A stretch of 64,000 nt of DNA from Cordia subcordata (lineage: Eukaryota > Streptophyta > Magnoliopsida > Boraginales > Cordiaceae): contig JAPTOF010000014.1 of assembly GCA_028554755.1 (NCBI GenBank), positions 9,362,001-9,426,000 of the forward strand. The letters run 5' to 3'. Shown here in pieces: positions 48,473-62,077 of the stretch. A program made the translations under genes and the position numbers. Every line of letters begins with the position of its first letter. Positions within the stretch are counted from its first letter, which is position 1. The notes under the pieces are model-generated. The model was not told the DNA's origin. It saw nothing but the letters and a program-made list of their open reading frames with translations, and searched no databases.

Positions 48473-49510
48473 ATGAAAATTAACTTGAGAAAGAAGAAAG
48501 AAGAAAATAGGGGAAATTGCAACAAAATTTTTTTTTGTATTAAGTAGTAATTATTTCAGAGATAAATTAACAAAAATGGAACATAGAAACATGACATGTG
48601 GCACCTCTTAAAACATGAATGTGGCAAGCTCTAAGACATTAAGAAATTTGAGGTATAATTTTATAGCTATTATTACTATTATCATATATATATATATATA
48701 TATAGATATTATAATGATTTCTTTTTTGGTTCTCTTTTTCTTTCGTTTGATTGTATTAATCAACTACTTTATCGTGTTTAATATGTGACTTAAATGACTT
48801 AAATCTTTTTTTTAAATTGAATATTGATGACAATTACATTTTACAAATCACACTTGCAAGAGTACTCTCTTTTATGAGCTTATGCGGTATTCAAAGAGTT
48901 GCTTATGTGGCTTCAAAATAGGAGCTTATATGTCATTCAAAGAGAAACTCTTTTAATTTGAGGTATAACTTTATATATATAGTATAGATGAAAATTAACT
49001 TGAGAAAGAAGAAAGAAGAAAATAGGAGAAATTGCAGCAATTTTTTTATTTTTATTTTTTGTTTTAAGTAGTAATTATTTCAGAGATAAATTAACAAAAA
49101 TGGAACATAGAAACATGACATGTGGCACCTCTTAAAACATGAATGTGGCAAGCTCTAAGACATTAAGAAATTTGAGGTATAATTTTATAGCTATTATTAC
49201 TATTATCATATATATATATATATATATTATAATGATTTCTTTTTTTGTTCTTTTTTTTCATTTGATTGTATTAATCAACTACTTTATCTTGTTTAATATG
49301 TAACTTAAATGACTTACATCTTCTTCTTCTTTTTTTTAATTGAATATTGATGGCAATTGCATTTTACAAATCACACTTGCAAGAGTACTCTCTTTTACGA
49401 GCTTATGTGATATTCAAAGAGGTACTTATGTGACTTCAAAATAGGAGCTTATGTGTTATTCAAAGAGAAACTCTTTTAACTTAAGGTATAACTTTATATA
49501 TAGTATAGAT
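48473..49510. repeat. Tandem direct duplication, two copies of about 515 bp
   Basis: Copy 1 is 48473-48987 and copy 2 is 48988-49510; both start atgaaaattaacttgagaaag and end tatagtatagat. Long segments, such as the one around acatgacatgtggcacctct, are identical in both. Differences are mainly in the length of T and TA runs. No coding capacity or known element was recognised. Confidence 0.9.
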
Positions 49511-51177
49511 TCCCATATAATTTCTAGTACTTTTTAAACTTTGTAACGAAGAATCAGTCACATTCTACAACTATGCTCGTATATATCATAAAGAACTAAA
49601 CATCATGGAAGACCATTACACCCTCTTTTTCATTTGAATTTATTATATTTTTTCAACAAAAGTAAGGAAACGAATAGAGTGGACATGATTTGGTGTAATC
49701 GACTCAAAAATGCATGTTGGTTTGATTATCTCGTATGGTTAAAAGTCAATTAGTTAGTTTCAAATGAAAACCAAATGATTTGAAATGTATCCACAAAATC
49801 AAAACAAACAAACCAAACTAAACCTTATGCACTCCTTATTTTATGTGTATATTAGTTAAATTTGTAAGGATCACGTCCACCCTTAAATTTGTGTATATTA
49901 GTTATGTGTAATATGGATGTCAAATCGAAGTTAATTTAAAAGTTAATGCTTTTTCATTGAAATTATTGCATTTTTTTTTTTGAATTTTTTAATGAAAAAA
50001 TAATTCATTTTTATACCGAAAACCAAACTAAATCAAACCAACTTTTAAGATCTTGATTTGATTTGGTTATTTATGTTATCAACAAGGCTGGTAATAGGGT
50101 AGGTCACGGAGAAAGTTTGCGAACATTTATTCAATATCCATTAGAAGAACCATTACCTTTACCATATCCTATACCTGGTACAGAGATAAACTTCTAGCAC
50201 CATCCCTATGAAAAAATCCTATCTCACCTCTACGAGAAACCATTCAACAAGGTAAACCTGGATTAAAATTTCTATTCATTAAAATCTCTACCCATTAATA
50301 ACACATACATAAATATTAATACAAAAACATTTATGAAGTAGTATTGAGAATATTTGAAGTTTGGTCTTCAAAATGGTATAAAAAATTTTAATTACTAATT
50401 AAAAATTTATTAATAAAATTCTTATAACAAGATTATGAAACTATACAATTAGATCAAATAAAATATATGCACACATATACACTTGGGTGGCCCCTAGCCC
50501 AACCTTGTATTGTGGTACGACAAGATACTTTACCCCCATCCCAAACAATTTTTTTGGGCTGAAAACTTGTAAGATGGGATGGAGTACCATTGTAATTTCT
50601 ATTTGAAAATAATTGGTTAATTTCTAATCAAATTAATTGGTTTAATTTGATTTGATAGAAATTTGAAAATAAGTTGAATTAAACCACATTAATCCTTAAA
50701 AATGGGCGCGTGGAAGGTTAAGAGATGCGTAGAGGAAAAGTTAGGATTGGGAATGTATGTGCATTCAATTAGTTTTTGTCTTTTTTAAAAAACGAAGTCC
50801 AAAGCGAATTAAAATTATTCTATATGTGAACGTTTCTTATATTGATATGAGGGAAATCTTAATCATTCATATGTAGAAAAAAAAATATATATATATATAT
50901 ATATTAGCCATCCACGCTAAATTTTTCAAAAAAAAATCTCTCTCTTATTAGTTTTTTTTTTTTTTGATTTGTCTCACGTTAATGGTTGAGATGATTGTAA
51001 CCAACACATCAGTATTTGAGATAATCCTCACATATCAATATAAGAGAAATTCTAATATGAGAGGATCCACATCCATCACAAACATACATAAATTATCGCT
51101 TTTTAATTATAGAAACCGATTTTCCCTAAACAATTTTTGAAAACAATAAAAAATAAAACCATAAGGAAATTTGAAGA

Positions 51178-52012
51178 GGATGTTTGGTTTACGAAATCAT
51201 AGAACACTTATGAAAAAGTGAATTTAGGATTGTGATATTCCAATGTTTGGTTTGCAAAATAAAAAATGATTCCCAAACATGTCACATTCCCATTAATGCA
51301 ATATACATTCTCTCAGTTTTCATTCCCACATAAAAAAGTGGGAATCCAATTTTCTTAGGATTGTGATATTCCAATTTCTGATTTGCAGAATAAAAAATGA
51401 TTCCCAAGCATATCACATTCCCATGAATACAGTATTCATTCTCTCAGTTTTCATTTTCACATAAAAAGGTGGGAATCCAATTTTCTTAGGATTGTGATAT
51501 TTCAATGTGTGGTTCGCAGAATAAAAAATGATTCCCAAACATGTTATGTTCCTATGAATCCAATATTCATTCTCTCAATTTTCATTCCCATATAAAGAGG
51601 TGGGAATCCAATTTTCCTGTTATAAGAATGTGTAGTGTAAATTAAAGAGACAAAAAAAAAACCATTTTTATTTTAAAAAGCCTTCTTTGTGCGTCTCTCT
51701 TTACCACCAAATTAAAAATTAGATTATCTTTTTCTTTCTTTCTTTCTTTATATTTTATAAAAAGTTTGGTAATCACTAATTTTATATTATTCCTATGATA
51801 TTTTTGCTCTTTATTTTTAAATTAAGGATATTTTTGTAAAATAGTTCAAAGTTTTTAGTAATATTAGTTTTAAACCAAACATAACAAGTTAACATTCCTA
51901 GAAATATTACAAAATTTTTCTAAGAATATTTTTGATACACCAAACAATTCTCATATATTTTCTAGGAATCACGTTCCTAAGAATGAATTTTTATTTCGTG
52001 AACTAAACACCC
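51178..52012. mobile_element. hAT-like element containing three 131-bp tandem units
   Basis: The ends are inverted: left GGATGTTTGGTTTACGAAAT, right on the other strand GGGTGTTTAGTTCACGAAAT. Flanking tttgaaga and ttttagga match at 6 of 8 positions, compatible with an old hAT 8-bp duplication. It has no transposase. Confidence 0.6.
51224..51616. repeat. Three exact-period 131-bp tandem repeats
   Basis: Units start at 51224, 51355 and 51486 with ttaggattgtgatatt and each ends in gtgggaatccaattttc or a near copy. They are about 90 percent alike by eye and form the left half of the hAT-like element. Confidence 0.9.
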
Positions 52013-53176
52013 TTTTAGGACTTAAACTTTGTAAAATGTGGAATTAAGGGCCTAAACTTTTAAAAATTTGACAAAGGGCTTGAACTTACAATAAAGTGAG
52101 ATTTTGCACACCATAAAGTAACATGTTAATTTTTGCTCATGCAGAATTTTGTTTTATTTTCCTATATTAGGCGAATTTCTTTGCATGGCAATCTAACTAT
52201 TACATGGCATATACATACAAATTTATAAATCCTAAGCTATTATATACATGTATACATATATAAATTTTGAAATTTTGATGGTTATGAGAATATAAGTTAA
52301 TCTATATTTTTCTTTTACTCAATATAAATTCTTTTATATATTTAAATTTTAAAAAATTAAATTAATTGTGTATTTTAAGTATTAACATAAAAAATTTAAA
52401 TGATTTACACTAAATCAACAATTACTTGTACATTTAAATAATTTTGTTTTAAATTTTAAACCAATAAATTTATTCCACAATTAATTTAAATTATTGAATT
52501 AATACTTAAATTAATTCAATAAAGTTTTCATTTATTAATTTTTGTTTACAAAACAAAAATATATTAAATTAATTATTGTGCATTAATTTAATACTTAAAA
52601 TGCGCAATAATTATGTTCTCCAAAAAGTATATCATTGTGTCCATTATTTATTGATTTTTGTTTAATAGGCAAAAATATATCAAACTTTTGTTTGTATTAA
52701 TTTAAACTAATTAGTTTAAAAAATTTAGATTAAGCAAAAGAAAAAATATGGATTGATTTATATTTTCACAGCCAACAAAAAAATTCTCAAAACTTATATA
52801 TGTATACTTCAAAATTTATAAGTTTGTTTACGTATATATTATGTAGGATTTAAATTACCATATAGGAAAATATATATAGAATGAAAAATAAAATAACAGA
52901 TCAGGTGACCAAAAATTAATGCTATTACTTAATAGATGTGTAAAATCTCATTTTTTTGTAAGTTTATGTAAAATCTCATTTTTCCAAGCTTTTAAGTTTC
53001 TAAAAACTTGTTTGGCTCTGCTTATCCCAAGAGTAAAAAGCTCTGTAAAAGTTATTAATTCGAAATTTTACAACATTGAAACCCCAAAAACTTGCCTTTA
53101 CCTCATTTAGTAAGGACTTTTCATACTTTCTCGTATTTATGCGCTAAACAAAGCTCTATTTCAATCAACTAGGGCT

Positions 53177-53185
53177 TTTCCCGCC
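53177..53185 (+). promoter_or_regulatory. E2F-type site upstream of NUP205
   Basis: TTTCCCGCC matches the E2F consensus TTTSSCGC and lies 86 bp before the start codon at 53271. It suggests expression tied to S phase or cycling cells; this is inference from the motif. Confidence 0.5.
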
Positions 53186-53191
53186 TTCAAC

Positions 53192-53200
53192 CTAGGGTTT
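53192..53200 (-). promoter_or_regulatory. Telo-box upstream of NUP205
   Basis: CTAGGGTTT, read on the other strand as AAACCCTAG, is the plant telo-box typical of genes expressed in dividing tissues, often near the transcription start. It is 7 bp from the E2F-type site. Confidence 0.55.
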
Positions 53201-53270
53201 TACCAAGTCGTACTACTTTCCTCTGCGTTTCACCCGTTAAGATTGAGAAAGAATTGGAGGACTGAAAGCA

Positions 53271-56200
53271 ATGGTGACGCCTAAGCAGTTGCTCACCATT
53301 GTCGAATCTGCCGTGCTGGGCCCCACTCCTCCCTCGCCTTCCGACCGGGTTGAGCTTCTCCACGCCGTCCGCCAGTCCCTCCCGGCTCTCCAGAACCTCC
53401 TCTCCTATCCGGTCCCACCTCTCTCTCTCTCTCTCTCCCTCTACATATATACGTGTGTGTATGTGTATTTGCATTTGCAAAGCATATAATTTGTTTGCAA
53501 TTCCAGTTATTTGATTTTTTGCACTTTCGCGTTTTTTTCGAAGTTAATTTTTACCTCTTAGAAGATTCCCGATGTTTTGAATTGGTATTTGTTGATATGA
53601 TGCATACTCAGTTGATAAAAATTGTGATGTTTGAAGCTGGTGAATAATATATTTCCACTAAATTGTTGCATAGTTTCCTTAATCTTTAGCATATCATTGA
53701 AAGATTGGCGTTTTAATTTTCCCCCTTTTGAGAAGCTTCAAATGGAAGCGAGTATAATAATAATATAATGGGGAAATAAAGTTGAATAGGATACCTTTAC
53801 TGTTGTTTTCTACTCAAATTTACGGTGTACCTAAGTATGTCCACGCACATCTTTTACCCATGGCATAGTACGTTTGGTACATTAAGTGATGAAGCTTCTA
53901 TGAATGAAAAATTTTTGGAATTTCTGAAGTTAATAACCTTTTTTTCTTAAAATTTGGATATCAAATCAGTTTCCCTTGAATCAATTGTTAGTATTTGAAA
54001 GAAAAAGATTGAACTAGTTGCTCTGGTTGCTTTGCTCTCAACATGTTTCTCCTTCCAAGTACAGGTAGATTCTACAATTTTCTTTTAATAATCATGTCAA
54101 TATTATGCCACTAACTTGGTTCTTCCGGAACTCTTTTAAGCCAATTCTTGCCTAATTAGGTGCAAATTTTGAGGGACTGTTTTCAATTAACATGACACAA
54201 CATACTCCTATAAGCCTAAAAACTGCATTTTTGCTAGAATGGAGAAATGAACAGAGTCATTGCTATTTGTTTTTCAAATTTGCTTAATTATCCCATTCTC
54301 TCTTTCAATTATGATAAACAAAGGTTTAGTTTTCCAAGAAAATAGATTTTCATGTCCTTTGGTTTTATATCATCTTTTTTATTTGTCACATAACAATTTG
54401 TTGTACTACTTATAGGCCAAAAGGATTTTGGAGGGTATACATGAACTAGGAGGACTTCTTAGGTTGCTAGATACAATGCTGTTTATTTTATTTGATTTTT
54501 TTCTTTTTCCAAGAGGATGTTGAGGAGAAAATGGTATATCTAGACATCTTTAATAAATGTAGTTTGCTTAGTATCTTATATATTTCTCTTTCCTGTGGTC
54601 CTTCAAAGTTTTATAATTTCTAATATCAGGTAGGATCTTTTAGTGTAGCATTCGTGTAATGCCAACATTGGTTAACCTTTTTCATATATATTAAGAATTA
54701 ACTTCTCTGATCCCTTAAAATGTGCAGCCTCCTAAGCCTTCTGATCGAGCTCAAGTCCAATCAAAGGAAGTGAGGCTTCCGGATTCTGGGCCAATCTCTC
54801 TTGATGATCAAGATGTTCAAATTGTTAGTTTCCCCCTGTTAGCTTGCTGTTTAGTGTTTACTTTTTCTAGACATGTTTGCTTCTTCTTTCCAGATGTATC
54901 ATGTCTCTCTGTGTATTTCTATTTGCCTGTTTATCCATTGAAGCATACAACTTAAGGTTTCTTTTGTTTCAGCAAAATGTAAGGGAATTATTTCTTGTAG
55001 GTGATCGTACTTGGTAAAAATATAGTTCCCAGTGTCCTTGTTGTTTAGCAATGTTTAAACTCTTCCCTCTGCAAATATGATGACAGACTAGATTGGAGGA
55101 GAGTTTCTGAATTGCTAGAAGCTTTAGTTTTCTGAGGAGGGTCATAGTCCCCCTTTGATTAATGGACTAGTTTGGACTCTGATTTCTTCATATGTGAAGT
55201 CTTTGTCAAAATCTGGCATTGGGTGAAGTAGAAGTTGCTATTATTTATAAATTATTACCAGGTAATGAAAAAGCTCCCTGATGTATTTATCATAGTCTTT
55301 TGCCAACGTAGTTGGAATATTATCAAGGCAAATATTGTCAACGTCTTTCATGAGTTTTCATGCAAATTTTGATGGGGGAAAGGTATCAATATCACTTTTA
55401 TGCTTTGGTTCTTAAGAAGATCCAATCTATTAAAATGATTAGTTTAAACCTATTATGGCATGTGTTTTCAAAGTCAAAACTTAGGTTTTGGCAACTATAT
55501 TGGAATTTGTACTTGATAATATGATCACTTATTCTCAACCTGGTTTCTTAGAGGTAGATTTTAGATGTAGGTCTAATTGCCAATGGGGTGGTTAATGATG
55601 TTGATAGGAAGAAAGGTAAGTATATTGAAGATTTTTATGAAGGCTTTTGAATGGGTGTGTTTTAGGTAAACAAGTATAACTATTTAGTGATTGATGGAGT
55701 TGTTAATTTTGTTTGCTTATTTCAGATGATTACGATGGATGGATAGCCCAAGTCTTTTGTCCTTTTGAGTTATATAGGTTTCCTTTTAGGATGCAATTCT
55801 ACAATGTTGTTAAGAGATTAGATGGTTAGAAAGAATTGCTAAGTAATTGATGGTTGGACATGGTCTTCTCGTGAGGAGTATGCCTCTTTTCTGATAATGA
55901 CGTTATGAGTTGAGCATTTAATGTGCATTTGGGTGGGAATAGGGAGGACCATTGAATTGATCCGAATGTGTTATATAAGCATAAGGTTTGGAATGGTTTA
56001 GGTTTGGGCAATGCAGTGTCTAAAAGCACTTACTACATTGTAGTAATTGTGGCTTTTTATTTGGTATAATATGATTACAAGTGAAGGATAGTCTTTGTCG
56101 TAATTGGTAAGATTTTGATGTTGCTTCAAATGCCACTTTGCTAGTCCAGGAAGTTATCTCTTATACTCCAGGGTTGATAATGTTTTACATGTTAGACTCC

Positions 56201-59200
56201 TTGGCAGCTTCTACTATAGTGGGTTGCCTTCGTCTCTATTTAGCCTAACTATGAGATTTTAGTTGTCGAGTTATAGAGTTTTTAGCAGTAGAGTTTTGGG
56301 TAAAGTACTATTGAATAAAAGTTGTTGGTTGTTTGTATGGTATTTTAAGAGTTGAGCTTTTAGTTATTTTAAGGGCAATATTGGACTTTTAAAATTAATA
56401 TTTCAGAGAAAAAAAAGAAAAATAATTTCTGATATGATGTAAAAATAACTTTTCAAAAGCCTTCTTTGAAAAGCTCCAATTTGGAGCTTTTTTCAGCCTT
56501 CTTAAAAATGAGCCAAATAAGTTAGTTTTAGCTTTTAAACTCACAGAAAGCTCTTTGAGTGTCTAAAAGCTGGGCCAAACAGGCTTATTCTATTTTGTAT
56601 CCTAAGTTTTTAGTTTGTGTCGACTTTCTTCTCCAAATTCTATATCTATGTTTTGACAATGGATCTGTCTCATTTTACTTCCAATTTTTTTAGGACTAGA
56701 GTATACCGCGTGCAATACATGGTAGAAATGTGTGTTTTAATGTCTTTATTTATTATCGATGTCCAATTTTTACATTTTATGTAAGGATAAAATACAAAAA
56801 TCTTTTAACATTTAATATTTGGTAAGTTTTAGATACTAATAATGTTTTGAGAAATTTTGAGTTATTGAATAAAACGTTTAATTGCTATGAGAAATATTCA
56901 GTAATTGATTAAAACTAAATTGTTTATGAGAGATTTTCAGTAATTGACTAAAACGTTTAAATTGAGAAAGTCAAAATCATAAAATGATCTCATATGGGAA
57001 AAAAGCAACAAAATATTATTGAGTGTTATTTTTAGATGGAAATAATATTATTAATTGATGATTAAATAGATTTAAATTAGGTAATAGTTGTGTATATATA
57101 GAAAGGTAGATTAAATGCTTCGTTGGATAGAAGAGAAGGGTTGAAATGATGACTTGTAGCATATACCAAAAAGGCATGTACTTTCTTTTATATGATAGAT
57201 ATAGATGTTTATGGAGAGACCGATAATGGTATAACATTGATGATTCCCTTTCTTCAATCGATCCTTGTACTTCTGACTGTAGAGTTTGGTTCATTTAGTT
57301 CATTAATTTGCAAATCTCTTCCCTTCTACCTTGTTTATCCTACATTCCTTTTTTTCCTCTGGAATCATTCATCTGGAAAGCGCAAGTCCCCTGCGAGGTC
57401 AAGGGTTCCATATGGTCTTTGATTGTGAATAAGGTAAATGTAATGACCGTATACACATGCAGACGCCTAATAAGGAATTTTCTCCTGATATTTTCAAACA
57501 TTGGCAAAATAGTGGGTTTATTGCCAATAGATATGGGGGGAAATTTTTTGGGGTGCTATTTTTTCTCCTTAACAGATACGTTCCACTCTAAATTCTAGAT
57601 ATTCAGCTGTTGTAACAGAAGGAAGTTTCTGTGGGTTTGTTTCTGTGATGACTGTTGCTGGGTGCTTATGGATTGTGAAATGCTTGAGTTCTCTGTAAAT
57701 GGTATCTCCTTAAATGTTTCTTGCAGGAGATTAGTAGTCTCGTCTTCTTTATGGTTAAATGCGACATGTGCCTTTTTGCAGAATTGTCTTGGTGGAGTTG
57801 TAACTATATCGGCCTGCATTATTCTGTCTATTATGCCCTACTTTACTTTCTCCATTTCTTGTGTTAATTGAGCCTTCTTGCTTGCCTATTCTGTAATTCC
57901 ATCTAGTTCATTTGATTAACTTCCATTTCATAGAAAATAATTAGTGGATGATGTCTATACAATTAGAAAGTCTTGAAAATTGTCGGCAGATTTGGTTTTG
58001 GACAATTTCCCAAAATTCAGAAAAGGTTCCTCATATATTGTTTAAATTGACACTGAAGTGTGGGAACAATATATCCACCTTCTGGGTTGAAACCTACCAG
58101 AAAAATGTAAAAATACTTCTGAAGAATATAGAAACAAAAAGTTATATTGAAACTTAGTCATTTACTGGCAGATAAGTTGGCATGTCACTAGTGGCATGAG
58201 AGAACAAAATGTGGAGAGGATCACCACAAAATCTTTGCTGTGACATCACAAATCAGGTGCATTAGTATTATAAACTCCTTCTGGCGTGGGCAGAATATCA
58301 CAAAAGCATTGAGTGTAGCGTTTAGAGTAGTCAAAATAGTCCTGCAACATTGGAGCAGGGGATTCTTGTAATTTAACCTGAACTTTCTATAAATCCAGAG
58401 ATATGGCATTACTGCTTTGTTTTGCTTCAAATGGTTCCACGCGTTATACTTTTGGTGCTTAAAATTGTGTTAACCCATATATGCTGGTATAGCTATAAGA
58501 GTCCGCAGTGAAATAGTTTTCTCCTCTATTCTTGTCTTACTTTTGTTTAAAATTCACTTCTGTAACATCAATATTTCAGGCGCTGAAGTTGAGTGATGAT
58601 CTCCATCTTAATGAGGTAGACTGCGTCCGATTGCTTGTTTCTGCCAATCAAGAGGTAGTTCCAATTATTTTTCCCTCGTCTGATTAGTTTTGGTAGTTAA
58701 GAGATATATGTCTTTGAGAACATAGCAAATTGATGGCACAATGAAACAGGAAATGCTTTCCAATAGCTAAATTTCTTTACCAATATTCTGATAGAAAAAT
58801 ATCAATGCATCAATTATCTGGTGTTTACTTAGTGATTGTTAACCGTTGAATTTCCCAGTGGGGCTTATTGGGACGAGATCCATTAGAAATCTTACGCCTT
58901 ACAGCTGGACTTTGGTACACAGAACGCAGGGACCTAATAACCGCACTTTACACGGTACTGAGGGTAAGGTTACAAACTTTTGGAGAGAAACATAGCTGAA
59001 CTTCTTGATTTCTCTTCACTACCCTGAGTTGGTTCTTTGCAGGCTGTTGTTCTTGACCAAGGGCTCGAAGGTGATCTCGTCGCTGAGTTACAAAGATATT
59101 TGGAAAATCTTATTAATGTTGGACTTCGTCAGCGGTTGATTTCACTCATCAAGGTCTTTACATTGGTGTTCAAAAATCTTGCTTCTTTGTCCTAATCTGT

Positions 59201-62077
59201 TTGGTTCTTTTGTGAGCATACTACTAGTCTACAATGTTCATGATTGAAAAGAATTGGACGAATGCATCCTTGTCTTAAAATTAGCAACTCAATTTTTCAC
59301 CAAAGTTTTCCATATTTCATGAACATTGGTCTACTATTTGATGATGTTCCTATTTTCTTATTTTGTTTTGATCTTTCTCCATTTTTGCCTTCTTTCCTTA
59401 GGAGCTCAATCTAGAAGAACCAGCTGGCTTGGGTGGGCCTACTTCAGAGCAATATGTTCTTGATTCTAGGGGTGCTTTAGTTGAACGGCGAGCTGTAGTC
59501 TCTAGGGAAAGGCTTATTCTTGGACATTGCCTTGTCCTTTCTATTCTGGTTGTGCGAACAAGTAAGCTGACTGTAATTCTGTGGAATTATTTTCCAGTGT
59601 GCAACTTGAAATCAACATAATATGAGGATATGATCTGGGTAGTTATTGAATCATGGTTTGTTACTTTCCCAGTTGTTAGATATCTTCACATGCTTTTAAT
59701 TTGTATGTTCTGTGGATTACTTGATTAAATATTATTAGTTTATGGGATACCATGAATTAGTGGTCGAGTCATCTAGATGTGCTAGAAAGACTATGTAGCA
59801 TCTTTCCGTATCATGTTATCATTGCGGTAGTCCACATAACTTTCTGATTATCTTAATAGAGCATCATGGTTGTAGTTGTTTATTACTTTATAGGAAAAGG
59901 TTGTTGATGTTATGGAGAAAGGTTGTATATGATTTCATAGAAAAAAGATGCAGATGATTTTGTAGAGAGTGGTTATACACGATTTTAGAGAAAAAGGTTG
60001 TAGATGATTAGGTATCTTCATAGTCCATTATCTTGGCTGAGTCTTTGATTGTTTAATCTCTGAATCAGGTGATTTGCACCATTTTACCCCGCATATTCCT
60101 ACCTGTATTTGCAGGTTTTCTTGTTGGCAAAAAAGTGGGTCGTGATACTTTTTGTGTTCAAGCTTAGAATTGGAGTATACTTGTTAAAATTTCTGAGCTG
60201 GCCATAACCTTTATATATGCTTTATGCAAAATCAATTACAGAGCATGAAGCATATGCTTTGTTGATTTCTGGAACATGCATTATATGCCTAGTTCTGCTT
60301 ATCTGGTTCTTAATTTCTTAAGATTTATTCTGCTTCAAGATAACATTCTTTGATTGTGCACCTCCTTGATAGCTATTATGTTAGTGCCTTCTCTGGGTAC
60401 TCTTTTTTGACACAACTGTTCTGTGTACTTTAATATATTCATTGTTGGAACTTCCTGGACTGCGAGATCATGAAACTGTGTTTGTGAGTATTGTCATATA
60501 AGTCTGAACTCCTTTGCACTACTGACCGCCACCTCTTTCTGAACTGTGCCATCACTTCTCTTTGCAGGTCCCAAAGATGTGGAAGACCTTTTTGTCATTT
60601 TCAAAGATAGTGTGGCAGAGTTTACCAGTAGCAGTGACAGCTTAAAGCATCAGGTCTTGCTTCATTGCTGTAAATGGCTGTTTAGTATTGTGTTTTTTAG
60701 CATATAGAGGACTTGATAAGTCCTGCCCTTTTACAGGAGCTTTTGCGGGGAAAAACCTACTCACATAAAAGGTGTTAATGAGTGCAATTAGTAATCTCAT
60801 ATTTGCTTATACATTGGTTATGACTTGTTGGTTTAACAAAGTGTATACATGCCAACATAATTGGAGATACAGTGTTCTTATTACTTCAGAACTGTTAGCA
60901 TATTCTCTATATTGTTTGTGGAAATCTTAAAAATTCAAAATTTCATAATTAAGACTCCTCAAAGTTCATTTTTTCACTTAGCATTTAATTCTTTCTATAT
61001 TCCTGTTATAACTTGGGATAAATGTTCTTTTCCTTGTCTGCAGATTATATATAGCCTTCTATTCTCCATAGTGATTGTTTTAATCTCAGACGCATTGAGT
61101 GCGGTGCCTGATAAGGCTTCTATGTTGTCTTGTGATGCCTCCTTTAGGCGTAAATTTCATGAAACTGTAAGTTAAATATATCTAAGGTAAAATTCTTTTA
61201 TTTTATTGCGGTTAGTGACTTACGAAGGTTGCTGATCTATTTTCATTTAGGTAATGATGGCTGGAAATGATACCATTGTTGAGGGCTTTGTAGATTGTGT
61301 AAGGCTTGCGTGGGTTGTACATTTAATTTTGATACAAGATGGGGCAGACCCAAAGGAGACACTATCCACTGCATCACCTAATGAGATGCGAAATATGTAT
61401 TCATGCTTGGAAGTCATTTTCTCCAGCAACGTCTTTCAGTTTTGGCTGGATAAGGTTCTTCACACTGCTGCTTATCAGGTGGGTGCTATATTCTTGTTTG
61501 TAAATGTTGAACTCTACATGATACTTCCTCTTCCTTTGCTTTTTCCACCTTTTTAAGAACCTTATCTTTGGAATTGACGAAATTTCATCCGAGTAAGACA
61601 ATAGGCCTTATTTTTTCTAATCCTTTTCTTTGAAAAAAATCTGAACTCTTGTATTTTCTATAATATTTGTTCTAGCTTTTGATTTGTACATGTTAACTTT
61701 CCTTTTTGGCAATATGAACTATATATTGTTTCTATTGGTAAAGAATAACGAACATCTGTTTTGCGACTCTTTGCTTCATATACTTTGGTTCTCTTTGGTG
61801 TCAGTTGATTTGTAGTAGCTTCAATGTGTACGTTACTGTTCATCTTATTCTTTCTAAGGTCAAGAACTAGTTGATCACTACTTAGATGTATGATCATGAA
61901 ATTCAATTTGTATTAGTGGATATTGCTGCTGATGCTTCTTTGCTTTTTAAGCTTGCCTGATATACTGGTCCTCTTGTTACTTTGCAGAATGAAGACGAGG
62001 ATATGATATATATGTACAATGCTTATCTACACAAGTTGGTGACATGCTTTCTGTCGCATCCACTTGCTAGGGACAAG
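53271..62077 (+). CDS. NUP205: Nucleoporin NUP205, N-terminal 405 residues (cut by window end)
   Basis: A large alpha-solenoid scaffold protein of the nuclear pore inner ring, partner of NUP93 and NUP188-type scaffolds; the Arabidopsis homologue (At5g51200) is about 1,840 residues. Ten GT-AG exons are in frame here: 53271-53411, 54728-54823, 58580-58654, 58859-58963, 59043-59153, 59402-59561, 60568-60653, 61044-61166, 61251-61478 and 61988-62077. The rest lies beyond the window. Recognition rests on PPKPSDRAQVQSKE, GPISLDDQD, WGLLGRDPLEI, GLWYTERRDLITALYT, RAVVLDQGLE, DSRGALVERRAVV, RERLILGHCLVLS and NEDEDMIYMYNAYLHKL. No frame break is seen. It is predicted to be soluble, with no membrane segment or signal. 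Intron 2 is 3.8 kb with LINE remnants; the last intron holds a copia element. Confidence 0.95.
55540..57510 (+). mobile_element. Degenerate LINE (non-LTR retrotransposon) remnants in NUP205 intron 2
   Basis: Two coding relics on the same strand resemble plant L1-type LINEs. Near 55556-55650 a frame reads ILDVGLIANGVVND, like the reverse-transcriptase block before the KxDFEKAFD motif, with a stop codon just upstream and a frame break after it. Near 57340-57510 another reads WKAQVPCEVKGSIWSLI with a CRRLIRN tail, like the zinc-finger region near the LINE C-terminus. A GLGLGN phrase near 55995 may be a third relic. Boundaries and a poly-A tail were not located. Inactive. Confidence 0.5.
56270..56590. 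mobile_element. Possible MITE within the intron-2 LINE region
   Basis: A poly-A/poly-T interior and a right end gggccaaacaggctta resemble the other cggccaaaca-type elements in the window. The left end is unclear. Confidence 0.35.

Larger units (their letters stand above)
45679..53270. other. Intergenic region rich in bounded transposons and duplications
   Basis: No gene is recognised. The left end is the PPR promoter (a TATATA-like stretch at about 45804-45812 on the minus strand). The rest holds a probable LTR fragment, a Mutator-like element, a 515-bp tandem duplication and an element with 131-bp units, all listed separately. The stretch 49510-51170 and 52013-53150 is AT-rich, with a TA run at about 50887-50906 and no visible structure beyond it. 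Confidence 0.6.
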
